64,000 nt of DNA from Sipunculus nudus (lineage: Eukaryota; Annelida; Sipuncula; Golfingiida; Sipunculidae). Positions 1-12,289 of the stretch are shown in pieces; within the stretch, counting starts at the first letter, position 1, and every line of letters begins with the position of its first letter. The position numbers and the translations under genes are program-made. Below the pieces are notes generated by a model. The model ran no database searches and was not told where the DNA came from. It saw only the letters and a list, made by a program, of their open reading frames with translations. The stretch covers positions 48,737,676 to 48,801,675 of the forward strand of contig CM049311.1 in assembly GCA_026874595.1 (NCBI GenBank). Direction: 5' to 3'.

Positions 1-107
1 AAGAAGATAATGCTTTCAGTGACTTTTTATTAGACTAAGTGATAATTTAATTATGCAATTCGGAATAACTGGTGTTACATGGACATTATTCCCAGGTCAG
101 TTCTTTT

Positions 108-243
<136 letters not shown>

Positions 244-299
244 TCATTATAACGTTTGCATGGTATTAAAAAGCGTATTTTAACCATTTACAGAAAGGC

Positions 300-765
300 C
301 GTGCAACCATGCGTTAACCTAGAGCGGGGGGGGGGGGGATGTGTCGTAATATGGCAGTTTCGGTGCAGCAGCTTGTAATGCAGACAGAATGATTTCCAAC
401 ATTTCATGTTTAAAGACTGCATTTCTCATGACTGGAATGACATCACACAAGCTCGGATGCTGTCGTGTCCATGTTCTTTATGGGAACAGTGTGCCATTTA
501 AATCAGTTGGGGTATCTAGTCAGAGTATTTCAAACTGCCACTACTTCTGCCAACCTCATTCTTAATAAGGCAGGTTTAACCCCTGTAGTATGATATTGCC
601 GGTAGCTAGGAAACGATTAACACTAGGCGGTCTGTCCTCGCTGATTGTTAATTAAAACATGTTTCGCTAGGACATTGGAGACGGGACCCTAGACGTTATA
701 TACAGACATATCCAGTACGGCTCTCCTTCAAGGTAATATATGGCTGCAATGTCAAAAGCAGGTGC
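300..765. other. Gene-free stretch
   Basis: I see no gene, tRNA-like box or clear repeat here apart from a 13-base poly-G run at 326-338. Confidence 0.6.
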
Positions 766-917
766 ACCTTGGGCAATACCGAAAGAGACAAGACATAAAG
801 ATGCCATGATTACAAAGGAACCCCCCCCCCCCCCACACACACACCTTGGGCAATACCGAAAGAGACAAGAAATAAAGATGCCATGATTACAAAGGACCCC
901 CCCCCCCCCCCCCCCCC
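766..917. repeat. 77-bp tandem duplication ending in poly-C
   Basis: Two near-identical copies start at 766 and 843 with 'accttgggcaataccgaaag'. Each ends in a poly-C run (about 821-835 and 897-917), and a short CA run follows the first. Only a couple of substitutions separate the copies, so the duplication is recent or gene-converted. Confidence 0.9.
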
Positions 918-1636
918 ATTTTTCAGTTTTTACTGACTATCTGAATGGGGAGAGATTTTAATTTGTTATTCTTATTTGAAAGAAAAGAAAACCTTCCAGG
1001 AAATATTTATCTTAAACTGCAGTTTTGTACTCATACAGAAGTGCCAGAGTACTGTACCAAGGCAATTTGTTAAATTGTTTATTAAAGCAGTTGATGCTGC
1101 TGTCGGGCATTAAATCCTTGGTATTAACATCGCAAAACATTAACATGTAGACCAATAAAGCAATGAGACTTGTATCTAAAAAACAGTTTAATAATGATGG
1201 AGTATTTTGCCACACTAAAATAATACCGTTATAAAGACGAAAATAAGGTGAGAGCGGAAGAATTGGTTTTCTTTACCGGTCGGAATACAGTATACGTTGG
1301 ATTTTGCCAGAGTGCCAAGAAAATACCGTTCTTTGCTTCAGTTATAGACATTTTTGAAATCATCAACACAAAATTAAGTCCATTTTCCATACATTTAAGA
1401 GAAATTGTGCCATAGCAGAAATTTATCCATTAGCTAAATGACCAGGTAAGGGCCTGGTCTTAATTTGCAACAAAAATTGATTCACGAATCCGTAGAACAA
1501 TAACTTTTTCTTTGGCCATATGTAAGATTAAAATGATGCCAGATATGCTACCATGTGATTAGGGACTGAATAAAAACGCTTCTGTACCAAAGAAATTGTT
1601 AGTTACGAAGTACATCTGTTCCGACAAAGATACATA

Positions 1637-1904
1637 AAGAGTCTAATGGCTCATCAAGCCGGAGCTTATCCCGGTTTCTGCTGCGTGGTGCGACTTAAGG
1701 AGTTAATCTCCTCCTGGATGGGACGCTGGTCCATCGTAGATTACCTTCCAAGTATTTGCTGGTACCCATTTCTACTGCTGGGTGTATAGGCACACTTGCG
1801 GCTGGGATCTTGCTTGAGGGTCTTGGCACGGTGGGGGTCTGACCGGGATTCCAACGACCTCTCGATCATGAGCCCGGTACCTTAACATTTCACCACCGCC
1901 CCAG
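1637..1904 (-). mobile_element. tRNA-derived SINE with target-site duplication
   Basis: Read on the minus strand, the head (about 1904-1830) looks like a decayed tRNA gene: an A-box-like 'ggtgaaatgttaaggtacc', then 'gggctcatgatcgagag', then a B-box-like 'cgttggaatcccgg'. The body that follows has the conserved-looking 'tggaccagcgtcccatcc' and 'aaaccgggataagctccgg' modules, which I associate with SINEs widespread in marine invertebrates (recognition from general knowledge). The element is bounded by 'caaagatacata' (1625-1636) and 'caaagatatata' (1905-1916), which match at 11 of 12 bases and are a likely target-site duplication from LINE-mediated insertion. It has no coding capacity. Confidence 0.8.
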
Positions 1905-1999
1905 CAAAGATATATAGTAAATGTACATCTAAAATATCTACTACCTGGTTAAAAACGTGGCATTTTAATAAAGTGATGTGTTTTTCAATATCGAGAAGT

Positions 2000-2740
2000 G
2001 ACACTTTTCCTCTGCGTGAGAGTGATTTCCAATCAAAGTTTATTCAGTTACAGATTACCTGGTTTACTTTGTGTATATTTATGCGGGTCCTTAGAGATCA
2101 CATTTTTTCTTAGGAAGGAAACATTGCATTAAAACATCACGATACAATGGCGATTTTTTTTTGCCTGTAGACGACTATATATTGACCGTCGTCTGTCTGT
2201 AAGACCCTGGACGCCGGGCCAGCTGTCTGACTAGTGTCATCAGGCTGAAATCCACACGACTTTCAAGTCTCGTGTCATGATACAAGACATCCGACGCTCC
2301 TTTCATATGTGCCTCTTGAGAGTTGTATGTCACCTTTATTGCCACACGTTTGATGAAAAAAAGGGAACAGCACTATTAGCATTTGTACCTAAACCTAGGA
2401 GGTTATGTTTTAACTCAAATTGTTTGTTTGCCTAATGAATTGTATGTCCCCCCAGGAGAGTCATGTTGTTTTCAGCGCCATTGTCTGTCGTCAGTCGTCG
2501 TCGTCGTCTCTAGGAAATCTTGTGAACGCGATAACTTTTGTAGGGCTGTGTTACGTGGGCGCATCAGCCGGTGTCGCCACCATACGGACATAAGAGACGA
2601 TAGTCTTTACGGTAATTTTTATATTGTTTAATTTAGTATCCAGTTATGGCGATCTAGTAAAGATTGTTCATCAATGCTTGCTCTTCTTGGATTACTGTGC
2701 CTAGTCGGCTTGGGCTACCCTCACGCAACACGCTTCATAT
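2000..2740. other. Gene-free stretch with weak repeat similarity
   Basis: No supportable gene. From about 2440 the text resembles the start of the spacer repeat that follows, for example 'cttgtgaacgcgataacttt' near 2520, which recurs near 2983. Confidence 0.5.
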
Positions 2741-3560
2741 TTACCTCCACAATTTTAAACACTCACTGTCCCTACCAAAAATCTGGGAGGAGTTCGAATC
2801 CCGGTGACCTTGATCTGCCGAAATGTTAATTTTTGTAAACTCCATAACGTTTAGAGAATTTCCTATTTTGTCCTCGAATTTGGTACACAAATTGTTCCTA
2901 CAAAGTTCTTGGGCAAGTTAGAATACCGGTGGCCTTGACCAGGATCTTCCAGGTCAAATTAGCCGAATTAAAGTTATTACCTTGTGAACGCGATTACTTT
3001 TGAAGGGCTGCAAATTTTCCGTCCTCCAAAATCTGAAGCACTCATTGTTCCTACCAAAATCTCGGACGAGTTTGAAAACCGGTGACCTTGACCTTTATCG
3101 TCAAGTTCAAAAGTGCCGAAATGTAAAATTTTTGTGAACCCCATAACATTTGGAGGGCTTCGCATTCTGTCCTCAAATTTGGTTTACAAATTGTTCCTAC
3201 CAAGTTCTTTGGCGAGTTCTATAAACCGGTGAGCGCGACCAGGATCTTCAAGGTTAAATCAGCCGAATTATAATTATTGTCTTGTGAACACAATCACTTA
3301 TTAAGTATTGCGGGTTTTTTCCTCGCATTCGACAGACAAATTGTTTTAACTGAGTCCTCGGAATATTTTGGATACTGTGACCTTAACCTTGAACTTCAAG
3401 GTCAAATTAATGCAATTCTAATATTATTGTGACCCTGACATTTTTGGCAGTACTTAAGATTTTTTCTTCAAATTTGACACACCAGGTCTTTCCGCCAAAA
3501 TATCAGAGGAGTTCAAAAACGGTAACCTTGATCTTCAAAGTCAAATCTGCCGAAATCTAG
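2740..3560. repeat. ~150-bp diverged tandem repeat
   Basis: Six diverged monomers with the layout 'gttcctacca' + 'gagttygaataccggtga' + 'ccttgacc...cttcaaggtcaa' + 'gccgaaat' + 'tttgtgaac'. The 'gttcctac' landmark falls near 2770, 2894, 3047, 3193, 3343 and 3489, so spacing is close to 150 bp after the first. Alternate monomers resemble each other more (compare 2894-3000 with 3193-3300), which suggests a ~297-bp dimer. Repeats with 'ttcaaggtcaa' motifs are common in mollusc intergenic DNA. No protein is encoded. Confidence 0.85.
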
Positions 3561-3639
3561 AATCATCGTTTTAAGATATATTTTACTCGTAATTATTTTC
3601 CGGATGCCCCATAGGGGGTAGACATATATCTGATTTAGA

Positions 3640-4830
3640 AACAGAAAAGCCATTCTAGTTTTTATTGCTTGCCGAAATCGTCAGTTGGGTCTATGTCTGT
3701 GTGTTTGTCACGACTCTACAGGCTACAATGTTGCAGCAACAGCCTTGAAACTTACAAGGATGATGGAAAGCTCATAGTCCCTCTTGTTTTTGGTCAATAT
3801 AGATCAAAGGTCATGGTCAAGGTCATCGAAAAACGACATCTTATTTTAGTCATAACTTCATCAATAGTAGTCTTACCTTCACAAACTTAGGCTCAATTTC
3901 TTCCTATTGGTCTTCTCCATATTCTGGTATAGTTGACTGGTCTTAGTCTTGTGTCACCTTGTCAGTATGTCTTACACATAAAATTTGGTCTAAGTCTTGT
4001 GTCACCTTGTCAGTATGTCTGTCTGTTGTCAGTTGTCCTTAATTTTGCCTGCTTGCTGGTTCATGCGTCTTACATATAGCATTCTACAGGCCACAGTTTT
4101 GCAGGAATCCTTTTGATACTGGTACATTTTATGTCTTACACAAATATCTCAAAAGTAATTTTTCATTTTCGTGATATGGCCGCCAGGGGGCGATGCACTC
4201 GAATCTATACAAGATATCTTTTTTTGTCATATCTCCAAAACTTGAGACCTTAATTACATAAACTTTAGTTTATTTTCTTCCTCTGGGTCTTCTTCATAAC
4301 CTTGCTAAGTCATAAGTTTGTCTGTTTGTTTGTCAGTTGTCCACAATTTCGCCTGCTTGTAAGTTTTTGCGCTCAACATATAGCATTCTACAGGCAATAG
4401 TTTTGCAGGAATCACACATATCGTTTATCGGAACGATTTTTGGCAGCCGTTTGAGTATTATTGAATAGGTCAAAATTCACAAAATATTTCAAAAACTTAT
4501 TTTGCTCATAACTATAACAATTCTGCCTTCTTGCTGGTTCCTTGGTCTTACATATAGCATTCTACAGTTTTGCAGAAATCACTCTATAACTTACACATTA
4601 CATTTATTACAACGATTTCCGGGAGCTGTATGTGTATTTCTTAATACGTCGATTTCAAGGTCAAGGTCATCAAAATACTTCAATATATTATTTCCTTCAT
4701 AACTTTGTCAATATTGGTCCTATCTTTACAAACTATGGCTCATTTCCTTCCTCTTCTTCATTTCTCATTCATTTGACTGTATCCATGTCATTTCAGGCAA
4801 GCGCTAAACCTCTGGTCGTCTAGTCGGTTT
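3640..4830. repeat. Diverged spacer repeat with recurring modules
   Basis: The module 'catatagcattctacagg' plus 'agttttgcaggaatc' occurs near 4075, 4377 and 4552, each preceded by 'gcctgcttgctggttc'-like text. A 47-bp tandem duplication of 'ggtcttagtcttgtgtcacc' lies near 3939 and 3986. Small frames across it have no recognisable family. It looks like an old, internally duplicated mobile-element remnant. Confidence 0.7.
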
Positions 4831-5480
4831 CAGTTGGCATCTGTGGTATCGAGTCTATTATAGGGCCTTGCACTTAAATTGTAACAAGTTTTATACGATT
4901 GAAAGCACTGGCACTAGACACAATGTACTAACCGGGTGGGCGATGTAATAAGCTTAAATGGACGCCTCCCCTATTTCTCATCAGGCGGAGTGGTGTATTT
5001 GCGCGTATTTAGCGCCAACACAAACATTGTCAAGTGTCTGTGGCTAAAAGGCATGCAAGATATTTATCAAGATTATTTTCTGAATGTGTCTTAAATTCAA
5101 AAGAATTCATGTATATATCTGCAGCATTACAACAACCCTCATAATAAAATACCTGTTCTGTTTTTTTCTTGTGGTGCTGTTCAGAAAGCATTAACCAGAA
5201 CGAGACATAGAAATAGTGACGCTGACATTATTTCACTGTTTTTTTATCTTTTCCTAATAGTTTCATGATGAAAAACATTAAATGGTGAGAACATATAGAG
5301 CTTCAGGCTTATCTGGTAAAAGCAGGAATGTTTGTGTGTTAGTTTTATGTAAAACAGGTTACATCAACATATAATACGATTATTGACAATCAGGAGAGCT
5401 AGTATCATCCGATCCACCAGTCAGTTCTCGCACGCCACTTTGATTTCAAGTGACGAGGCACTGGTATCAGATCTATTATT
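4830..5480. other. Gene-free stretch
   Basis: Nothing I can support: no clear repeat, tRNA box or coding signal. Confidence 0.5.
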
Positions 5481-5489
5481 GGCGGGGAT

Positions 5490-5512
5490 ATATATATATA
5501 TATATATATACA
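5490..5512. repeat. (TA)n microsatellite, short
   Basis: About 11 TA units following 'ggcgggga'. Confidence 0.95.
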
Positions 5513-5677
5513 GTAAAACATATAAAAAATACGACCATCAATGGGACTTCGATAACATGCATGTCGCATTTTCGGGATGGTCATCTAAGCGAGGTCACAT
5601 GTAAGAGCAAACATGATACGGGACGGTGAACAACTGGTCGTTATTGTTAGGTGGTGGCTAATATAACACCAAATAAA

Positions 5678-5680
<3 letters not shown>

Positions 5681-5717
<37 letters not shown>
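5681..5717. repeat. (TA)n microsatellite
   Basis: About 18 TA/AT units, interrupted near the 3' end. Confidence 0.95.
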
Positions 5718-5721
<4 letters not shown>

Positions 5722-5879
5722 TGTATAAATACTGTGTTTACTAATAAAGAAGAGGAAGATAAAAGTACAGTTAACATTAAAACAACAGCTTCTGGAGACA
5801 GGATACTGAAGTTTAGATGGAAATATTAATAAATTTCTTTGATAAGTTTTAGCAAATATTCGAAATATAATCATTGGCT

Positions 5880-7440
5880 CTTCGAGACAAAGTTTTATCA
5901 GGTTATCTTGTTTTTTGGGTTTTACCGATGTAACTCTTTATAACTTCTCTAGTTTTCCTTTGATATGTACCTCCTTTATTTATTTCATTGTGATAGAAAT
6001 GTCCTTTCAGATTGTGGTTGTTTAAATCGTGTCTTAGTTTCCGCTACACATCAAAATACACGGGGTATTTAGTTAACCCATTTCTTATGCATATAATGTC
6101 TATAGGCCATAATACTTCTAATTTCTCTATTTATATGGCTTTACATTCAAGTCTTACATGTCTAAGACAATTTTCTTTAGTAGAAATGTCCCTGCTTTGG
6201 ACACTTGAGGCCTCGGTTAAAGTTGTTCTTTGGTTCATTCACCTAATACCATTTCCCTCGTCCTACCAGAGGTAAACGAAGGGGCAGCTCTTAGCCTTGA
6301 GGCCTTGTCTGTTATAAACAGGAAGAACATTCGACTGGCTGCTTGTGCCCACATTCTTTGGCAACGTGTCCATGCTGTCCATAAATTCCAACAGCGTGGA
6401 CCATTGTTTAAAGGTATTCGTTTATTGTCTCCTGAACATTCAAGTGAATTGATTGGTTCTGATTACGGTACGGTTTGAGGTTTCATTGTTCGAACCTGAC
6501 TACCATAGTTTTTTTTCTCTTGAGTCTTAGTGACGGCTGTGAGCGTCTAAGTATCACCAGGGCCGGATCTAGCTATGACAAAATGACATTCAGGCCTTTT
6601 TCATAATAAACTGATAGAGCACTACGAGTCATGATACGAGTTGTAATTGTGTACCCATTCTACGGGTAGGATCAAAATGTTTGCGTGGTTAACCTGGCGG
6701 TACCGCAGTTTTTGCTGTCAAGCCGTCACGCAGAGACAAAATGTTCGAGAAAACCAGCCTCCTTATTAACAGCTTGGGCACGAATGCTCGTAAGTCAACC
6801 GTGAGTGTAATGTTTATTATTTTCCGAAACAGAAAAATATATTTTTCCCAAACGACAAGCAGAGGAAAAGAAAACGTACTGTAAGAAATGGCGTGTACAT
6901 CAGCTTATACTCAAATTGATCCGAACCCCATTGCATGTTCTGCCACCTCAACGTCTTCAGTTAATCAAAAGTCGAAGTTTGGTTGGCAGGCTATCGCTAG
7001 GGCGGGTCGAGGATTTAGTAAAACGAGGTGTCCAACCATGGAGGAATAATAATGACAAAACCTAAAGAGAGTCCCCAGGTCCGGAAAGTCCAGTCCGCAA
7101 AAATTGGTTTGAAACCGAATAGATTGTGGCTGCTGAGAATGGGGCTTCTGAATTCACTGGTCTTCTAAAAAAAGTATCGATCAGTGAGATTGAGGTAGGG
7201 AGCTGAGGACCATGGCTGGAAGATGGTCGTCCCCAGGACTGTTTTACAACCATTTGATTGCTTACAACAGGGGCTAAGGCGACGTTTTCATATATTTAAC
7301 AATTGCGCCGCACACGTTTGATATTATGCGGTGGATTTGATTAATACCATTTTCACTTTACATCAAATATCAGTTACGCCTATATCTTACTTTCTCCGCT
7401 TCGCAGTTCCATCGGAAAGAGGAAGCGGTTTGAGCAATTT
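5880..7440. other. Gene-free stretch
   Basis: Two overlapping frames of 80-90 codons (6012-6275 and 6230-6478) match no family I know and have no supporting start or splice context. 'cagggccggatctagc' at about 6570 resembles the terminal motif of hAT-type MITEs, but I find no partner end. Otherwise featureless. Confidence 0.5.
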
Positions 7441-7894
7441 TCATAATTAAACTAATTAAGGGCTGGATCAAATTCGAATATGGATGACTTTGACGGGTTT
7501 TCAAGGTGACAGGGATCATTTTGCTAGATTACGCTAGGGAAATCATTGAAGATTAGTTGAGGCACAGTCACCATACCGGCATCATTAAGATACCACAAGA
7601 AGATGCCTGTAGCACATAAATCAGTTTATAACTTGAAAAGAATTTGGGGCACACTTTCTTTACTCGTACCTGATGTACCTAATTAAGGGCCAGGTCAAGT
7701 AAAAACATAAGTGACCTTGCCTTTGTTTTCACGATGACACAGGTGTTACTGTTCGTGACTGATACTACCCTCATCATTCCTTTCAAGAAGTGTTTTTGGA
7801 ATCTCGCAGTTTTATTTGAAACTTTCTCTGTATTGACTTCCACGAGACACAGGGGACAATGCAGATCTCATCCACGGATCAATTTTTCTTTTAA

Positions 7895-7964
7895 TAATGA
7901 TAATAATAATAATAATACTGATAATAATAATGATAATAACAACAATAATAATAAATACAATTAA
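7895..7964. repeat. (AAT/GATAAT)n microsatellite
   Basis: An imperfect trinucleotide run of 'aat' with interspersed 'gat' and 'aac' units. The Asn/Asp-rich frame across it is repeat, not protein. Confidence 0.9.
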
Positions 7965-8208
7965 AATAATATACGGACCTTTTAACAGTTAGTTATGCTT
8001 ATATTTGCGAAAAATCATAAATCAATTATACATTTTTTCTTAAAAGACTTATTTTTAGATATTTTAAGACTAATAAATATTTAAAGAGTGTCAATAACAT
8101 TCTAATAGGAAGCCTCTCGTAATAAGGCAACTCGAACTTGAAAAGACAGTTTATGGAAATATGGACAGGTGGAGCCAACTGCAGGCGCGTGAACGCGCCT
8201 GATCATGG

Positions 8209-8282
8209 TGCTCTTTAGCTTAGTTTGTTAAAGCGCCTTTCTAGTAAACAGGAGTTCCTTGGTTCGAATCCCAATAAGTCCT
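8209..8282 (+). pseudogene. tRNA-Thr(AGT)-like pseudogene
   Basis: Folds as a cloverleaf. U8-A9 are at 8216-8217. The D stem is 'gctt'/'aagc' (8218-8221 and 8231-8234), fully paired. The anticodon stem is 'ccttt'/'acagg' with one mismatch, with loop 'ctagtaa' (8241-8247), which gives anticodon AGT (Thr). The B box 'ggttcgaatcc' is intact (8261-8271). The T stem has two mismatches and the acceptor ends no longer pair well, so it is not a working tRNA. Metazoan tRNA-Thr(AGT) has a very similar 'tagcttagttggttaaagcgcc' core (known). It sits just upstream of the LINE relic, so it may instead be a tRNA-derived SINE head or a chimeric retrocopy. Confidence 0.75.
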
Positions 8283-8289
8283 CCAATTA

Positions 8290-9770
8290 TTTCCCCCCAG
8301 CTTTAATAAATTTAGCCACACGGCAACTTAAACAAAAATATCATGAATCACGGAAGAAGAGTTTGCAGTTACCTGTTAAAACTCCTTACCAACATTCAAC
8401 CAAATACGGCTTCTGGACCAGACAACATTCTGTCTGCTACCTAAAGAACTCTAAACCGAATTAGCACCATCGATTATTTTTTAACAGGCCATAGATACTG
8501 GTCTCCTACCGTCTGATTGAAAGAAAGCCCAGATTGCCCCTAAATTTAAAAAGGTTAACAGTTGTAAAGCTGAGAATTATAGACCAATTCACATACATGT
8601 GTTTGTTGCAAACTCCTAGACACATCATCTGTCACCATCAATATTCTCATATTGAGACTCACAAGATTATGAACCAGCTGCAGCATGGGATCCGGTTAAG
8701 ATATTTCTGCGAGACCCAATTGATTTCAACTATATGCATGGCCTGACAACATGACGGCGTTATGACAACAGGGAACAAGTGGACATAGCGGTCCCCGATT
8801 TCTCCAAGGCATTCGATATTGTTCCACACCAGCGGCTCTTGAAGAAGCTGCACTATGGTATCAATGGTACTATTGGAAACTGGATCGCTGCATTCCTGAA
8901 GGGGCGTACCCAACAAGTGGTAGGCCTAACTGATGATAAAGCCTCATCCTGGTCCCCAGTGGAGTCTGAAGAACCCAGAGGGACCGTTCTAGGACAACTA
9001 CTGTTCCTGCTGTTCATAAATGATCCACCAGAGCATGTGTCATCACAAGTCCGGTTCTTCGCAGATGATTGTCTTATGTACCGCCAAATTCCCACACAGG
9101 ATGATCAGTTTGCATTGCAAACTGACCTGAAACTCTCAGTAAATTGACAAATAATAGGGGTATGTGCTTTATTCCTCCTAAGTGCAACATTCTGACTGTC
9201 GATAAACTACATACATTCTATACCATGGATGGAACAATACTATCTTGTGTCAACGAGGCTAAATACTCAGGTTTAATGATTAGTAATGACCTTCAGGGGA
9301 GTAAACACATACAGGTGATTACATCTAAAACCAACAGTGTTGCGGGCCTTATGCGTAGGAGGTGTAGGTCTTGCCACGAGTAAAGTGCCTCAGCATTGGA
9401 TTCACACATGATTAAGGATATCAATATGCTGGAAATGGTTCAATCACGTGTTGCATACTTTGTTAAACAGGATTATGACCCTAGGAGCAGCGTTACAACT
9501 CTACTAATAAACTTAAAATGGGCTCCACTATAGACAAGGAGGTGAGAACTTCGGTAAGCTTTAATGCATAAGATTTTTAAACAACAGAGTTGCAATTCCG
9601 GTAGAAAAAACATATTCACTAAATCAGACTTTCGCACCCGAAGAAATCATGCTTCGAATATAATCATTTGAGATCTGTCGTTGACCAGTACGGAATCTCC
9701 TTCTTTGTACGAACTTTTCCTGAATGGAATTCTCTTGCCGAGTCTACAGTGAACTAGGCACAACCAGTGC
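8290..9770 (+). mobile_element. Decayed non-LTR retrotransposon (Jockey/CR1-like)
   Basis: Pieces of a LINE ORF2 occur in the right order but in shifting frames. There is a 'SGPDN' block near 8410, a finger/palm block with 'HIICHH', 'NQLQHG' and 'CETQLI' (8610-8740), the palm with the catalytic FADD motif (8779-9147), a thumb-like block 'CNILTV'/'AKYSGLMISNDLQ' (9144-9383), and C-terminal blocks 'EMVQSRVA', 'DYDPRSSVTTLL', 'MHKIF' and 'FPEWNSLAEST' (9420-9750). Frameshifts and stops separate every block. I see no endonuclease or ORF1 upstream, so the copy is 5'-truncated, as LINE copies usually are. The clade is uncertain; the order and motifs fit the Jockey/CR1 group. Confidence 0.88.
8779..9147 (+). 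pseudogene. Reverse transcriptase palm fragment
   Basis: A 122-residue open piece of reverse transcriptase, the RNA-templated polymerase of non-LTR elements. Motif A 'DFSKAFD' (residues 7-13) carries the first catalytic Asp. The 'LLKKLHYGI...W...FL..RTQ' segment follows. Motif B is 'EEPRGTVLGQLLFLLFIND' (about 64-82), where the family normally has PQGTVLGPLLF, so two conserved positions have changed. Motif C 'FADD' (94-97) carries the catalytic Asp pair. The frame ends at a stop at 9145-9147, and homology continues in another frame, so the protein is broken. Not expected to be active. Confidence 0.85.
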
Positions 9771-10330
9771 ATTCATGACACGGCTCAGGGCACTGCCATA
9801 ACCGGAACCATAATACGGTACTCTGGATATTGCTGTATTTACTTTATTTACTATTACCAGTATTTACTGCATAAACATTCACCATTTTGATTACGCACTA
9901 AAACAGCTAAAATAAAAATCTCACTGAAGATTCAGGTGATACAGTTTAATTGTACATGTAGACTGATAATACATTTTTATTATTACCCATGAATAGATGA
10001 CTCAGCAGACATTAATATTGGTCTGGTAAGCCTACTCAGGTCGTGACACAAGTCATACGGGGAAAAAGCACTACAACGGCCATTCATCCTATTGCATCGA
10101 TATCGTTGTAAACAGCGGACGATCTGAATATTTGGGCAAGAGTGATGAATTAACATAATAACAAAATACATATAAAATCACAAAGCAAAGGGTTAATCCA
10201 ACTCTATATGGTAACAAGTCGTTTCCTGTCTTCCGGACAATTTGTTTGTATGCTTGTATTCATGTGTTCGGAAATGCAACCAACATGCAGGAGGATTCAC
10301 ATAACAGAATATTTCTCGGATAGGGTAGCT
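9771..10330. other. Gene-free stretch downstream of LINE relic
   Basis: No coding signal. The first part may be the 3' untranslated region of the LINE, but I see no poly-A or repeat tail that would fix its end. Confidence 0.4.
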
Positions 10331-10339
10331 TTTTAGCGA

Positions 10340-11345
10340 ACCTGTGAGCTTATGCTATGGTGCGGCGTCGTCCGTCGTACGTCGTGTGTCGTGCGTCGTG
10401 CGTCGTCTGTACGTTAACCATAGCTATCTCAAAAACGGCACGAGCTAGCATCACCAAAGTATTTGCAAATAATCAGTCATCCAAAAAACTATATCGGATT
10501 TTGTTTATTTTTTTCTTTCTGCATTTTCTTAGTTTTATAGGGAAAAAGCTAAAAAAGCTTTAAAAATCTTCTTTTCAAAAACTGTCCAGCCAGATTGTTC
10601 TATATTTCACAGAAATGATCCCTGGAACAATCTCTCTCAAGTTTGTTCGAATGGTTCAAGTTCGGAGATTTTTGGCATATTAAAATTTAAATCTCCGAAA
10701 CGGCTGGAGCTATCATCACCAAATTTTATGCCAATGTTGGTCACATAGGTCATACCTGAAATTGAGGTATGGGTGTCGCCACCTGCATCGGCTTTTTTGT
10801 ACGGGGTCATCAGTGCCTGTATCACACTGAGGGCTACAAAAAATTTCTTCTCGGAAACCTTATGGCCAAAATGTTTAATATCGCACAGAAGTGATCCTAG
10901 GGTAGTGCTTTCTGAAGTTTGTTCAAAAAGTCTTTGTTCAGTGACTTTTGGCTAAGTTATGGGAAGCTGAATTTAGTCATATGCCATAACAGCCCATTTT
11001 AGTTAAGTGGCTACAAAGATCTTCTTCCCAAAAACCACTGCGCCAATTTCTTAATTCTCACATATTAATTATCCTCATATGTTGATAATTCAAGTTTGTT
11101 CAAGTGGTTTTGGTTCAGTGCTTTTTGGCTGTGTTATGGGAAGCTGAACTTAGCCAGTTTCCTGTATCTTCCTATATGAGTTATAAACCTGCGAAACGTT
11201 TTTCGACTGATGCCACTGAAGCCAGTTTGTTAAATATTTTACAAGAATAATCCCTACAATAATTCTTATAATAGTTGTCATTAATGGTTCCACATAAATG
11301 ATTTTTGGCTGAATTATGGAGATTGAATTGAGTCATTTTACCATA
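10340..11345. repeat. Diverged internal-repeat element
   Basis: Opens with 'gtgagcttatgctatggtgc' and a short (CGTCGTG)-like run (10370-10410). Diverged units follow, with the pattern 'cagaaatgatccctrg...aagtttgttcaa.tggtt...cagtgatttttggctaagttatgg', near 10600, 10880, 11085 and 11260. The lead-in with gtcgtccgtc-type runs is common in mollusc interspersed repeats (known in general terms). Non-coding. Confidence 0.7.
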
Positions 11346-11899
11346 TATGTTTGCTGTGTGATGCTGTTACATCTAGCCTGGCACCAGTTTATCAGCATCT
11401 ATTACATCATGCCACTAGACATTTAGATTTCAGGTTATCTTTGGTTAACATTGAAAAGAAAGTTTTTTTAAAAGCTTTTAAAAAAATTAGATTTATGATT
11501 AAAGTTATTCATCACACAAGGCAATGGGATATTAATGGGTATTCAGCTCCCTGTGGCTATATAAATACAACTGTACATGGATTATGAATTGTTGGTATCC
11601 CTACTTAACTTAATTGAAGAATTTGCCATCAATGAGATGGTATTTTAATTTTGCATTCAGTATGCATCTGTAATAATTTTACATGTATTCTTGATTTCTT
11701 TTTTTTTTATAAAAAGTCAGCTGTAAAGCATTTCGTATTGGGAAAATAAATTTCAAGGTTATTTCAAGTAGGGACCACTTTGTGTACAGATGGCAGCACT
11801 TGGTTTACCATTGGTAGATTGCCAGTCCCTTGATGTTGGCCATTAGCCAAAATGATGCCAGCTCTATAAATATTTTTAGCACAGTGCCTGGATTGGAAG

Positions 11900-12150
11900 A
11901 AGTGCAGCCAGGTATAGGTCAAGAGATCACTCAGTGCAGCTGCATTCTATTTATAGCTTTGGCAGACTGCTCACTGCATCAGATTTGGCACCAAAGTTCA
12001 GCCTGGATTTATTTATAGCTTTGGCAGACTGCCAACTGTGTCAGATTATGCAACAGGTCAAGAGTTTACTCAGTGCAGCCAGGTACAGGTCTAAAGTTCA
12101 CTCAGTCTAGCCAGGTGCAGGTCAAGAGTTCATTCAGTGCAGTAGCTTGA
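11900..12150. repeat. Short tandem repeats 'ggtcaagagttcactcagtgcag'
   Basis: A ~35-bp motif 'caggtcaagagttcactcag' recurs near 11915, 12052, 12085 and 12117. A second pair, 'atttatagctttggcagact', lies at about 11949 and 12009, 60 bp apart. The copies are mildly diverged. No coding content. Confidence 0.8.
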
Positions 12151-12289
12151 GGCCGCAATTTGTCACAGTTCACTCGGGGGCAACTGCCTTACTCACCTAA
12201 GCCTCGTCAGCCCATTGCATCAAACTCAGGGGAAGTTTAATGTATTGGCCTGATATTTTGACCTGTCTATGCATCTTTGATGGTATTCT

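Noticed and set aside
2790-2815. 'gagttcgaatcccggtgacc' as a tRNA B box
   Set aside because: It sits in the conserved part of the ~150-bp tandem repeat and no A box or cloverleaf precedes it.
6567-6590. 'cagggccggatctagc' as a MITE end
   Set aside because: No partner end within several kb; left as a note only.
8209-8282. Working tRNA-Thr gene
   Set aside because: The acceptor ends do not pair and the T stem has two mismatches, so pseudogene is the better call.
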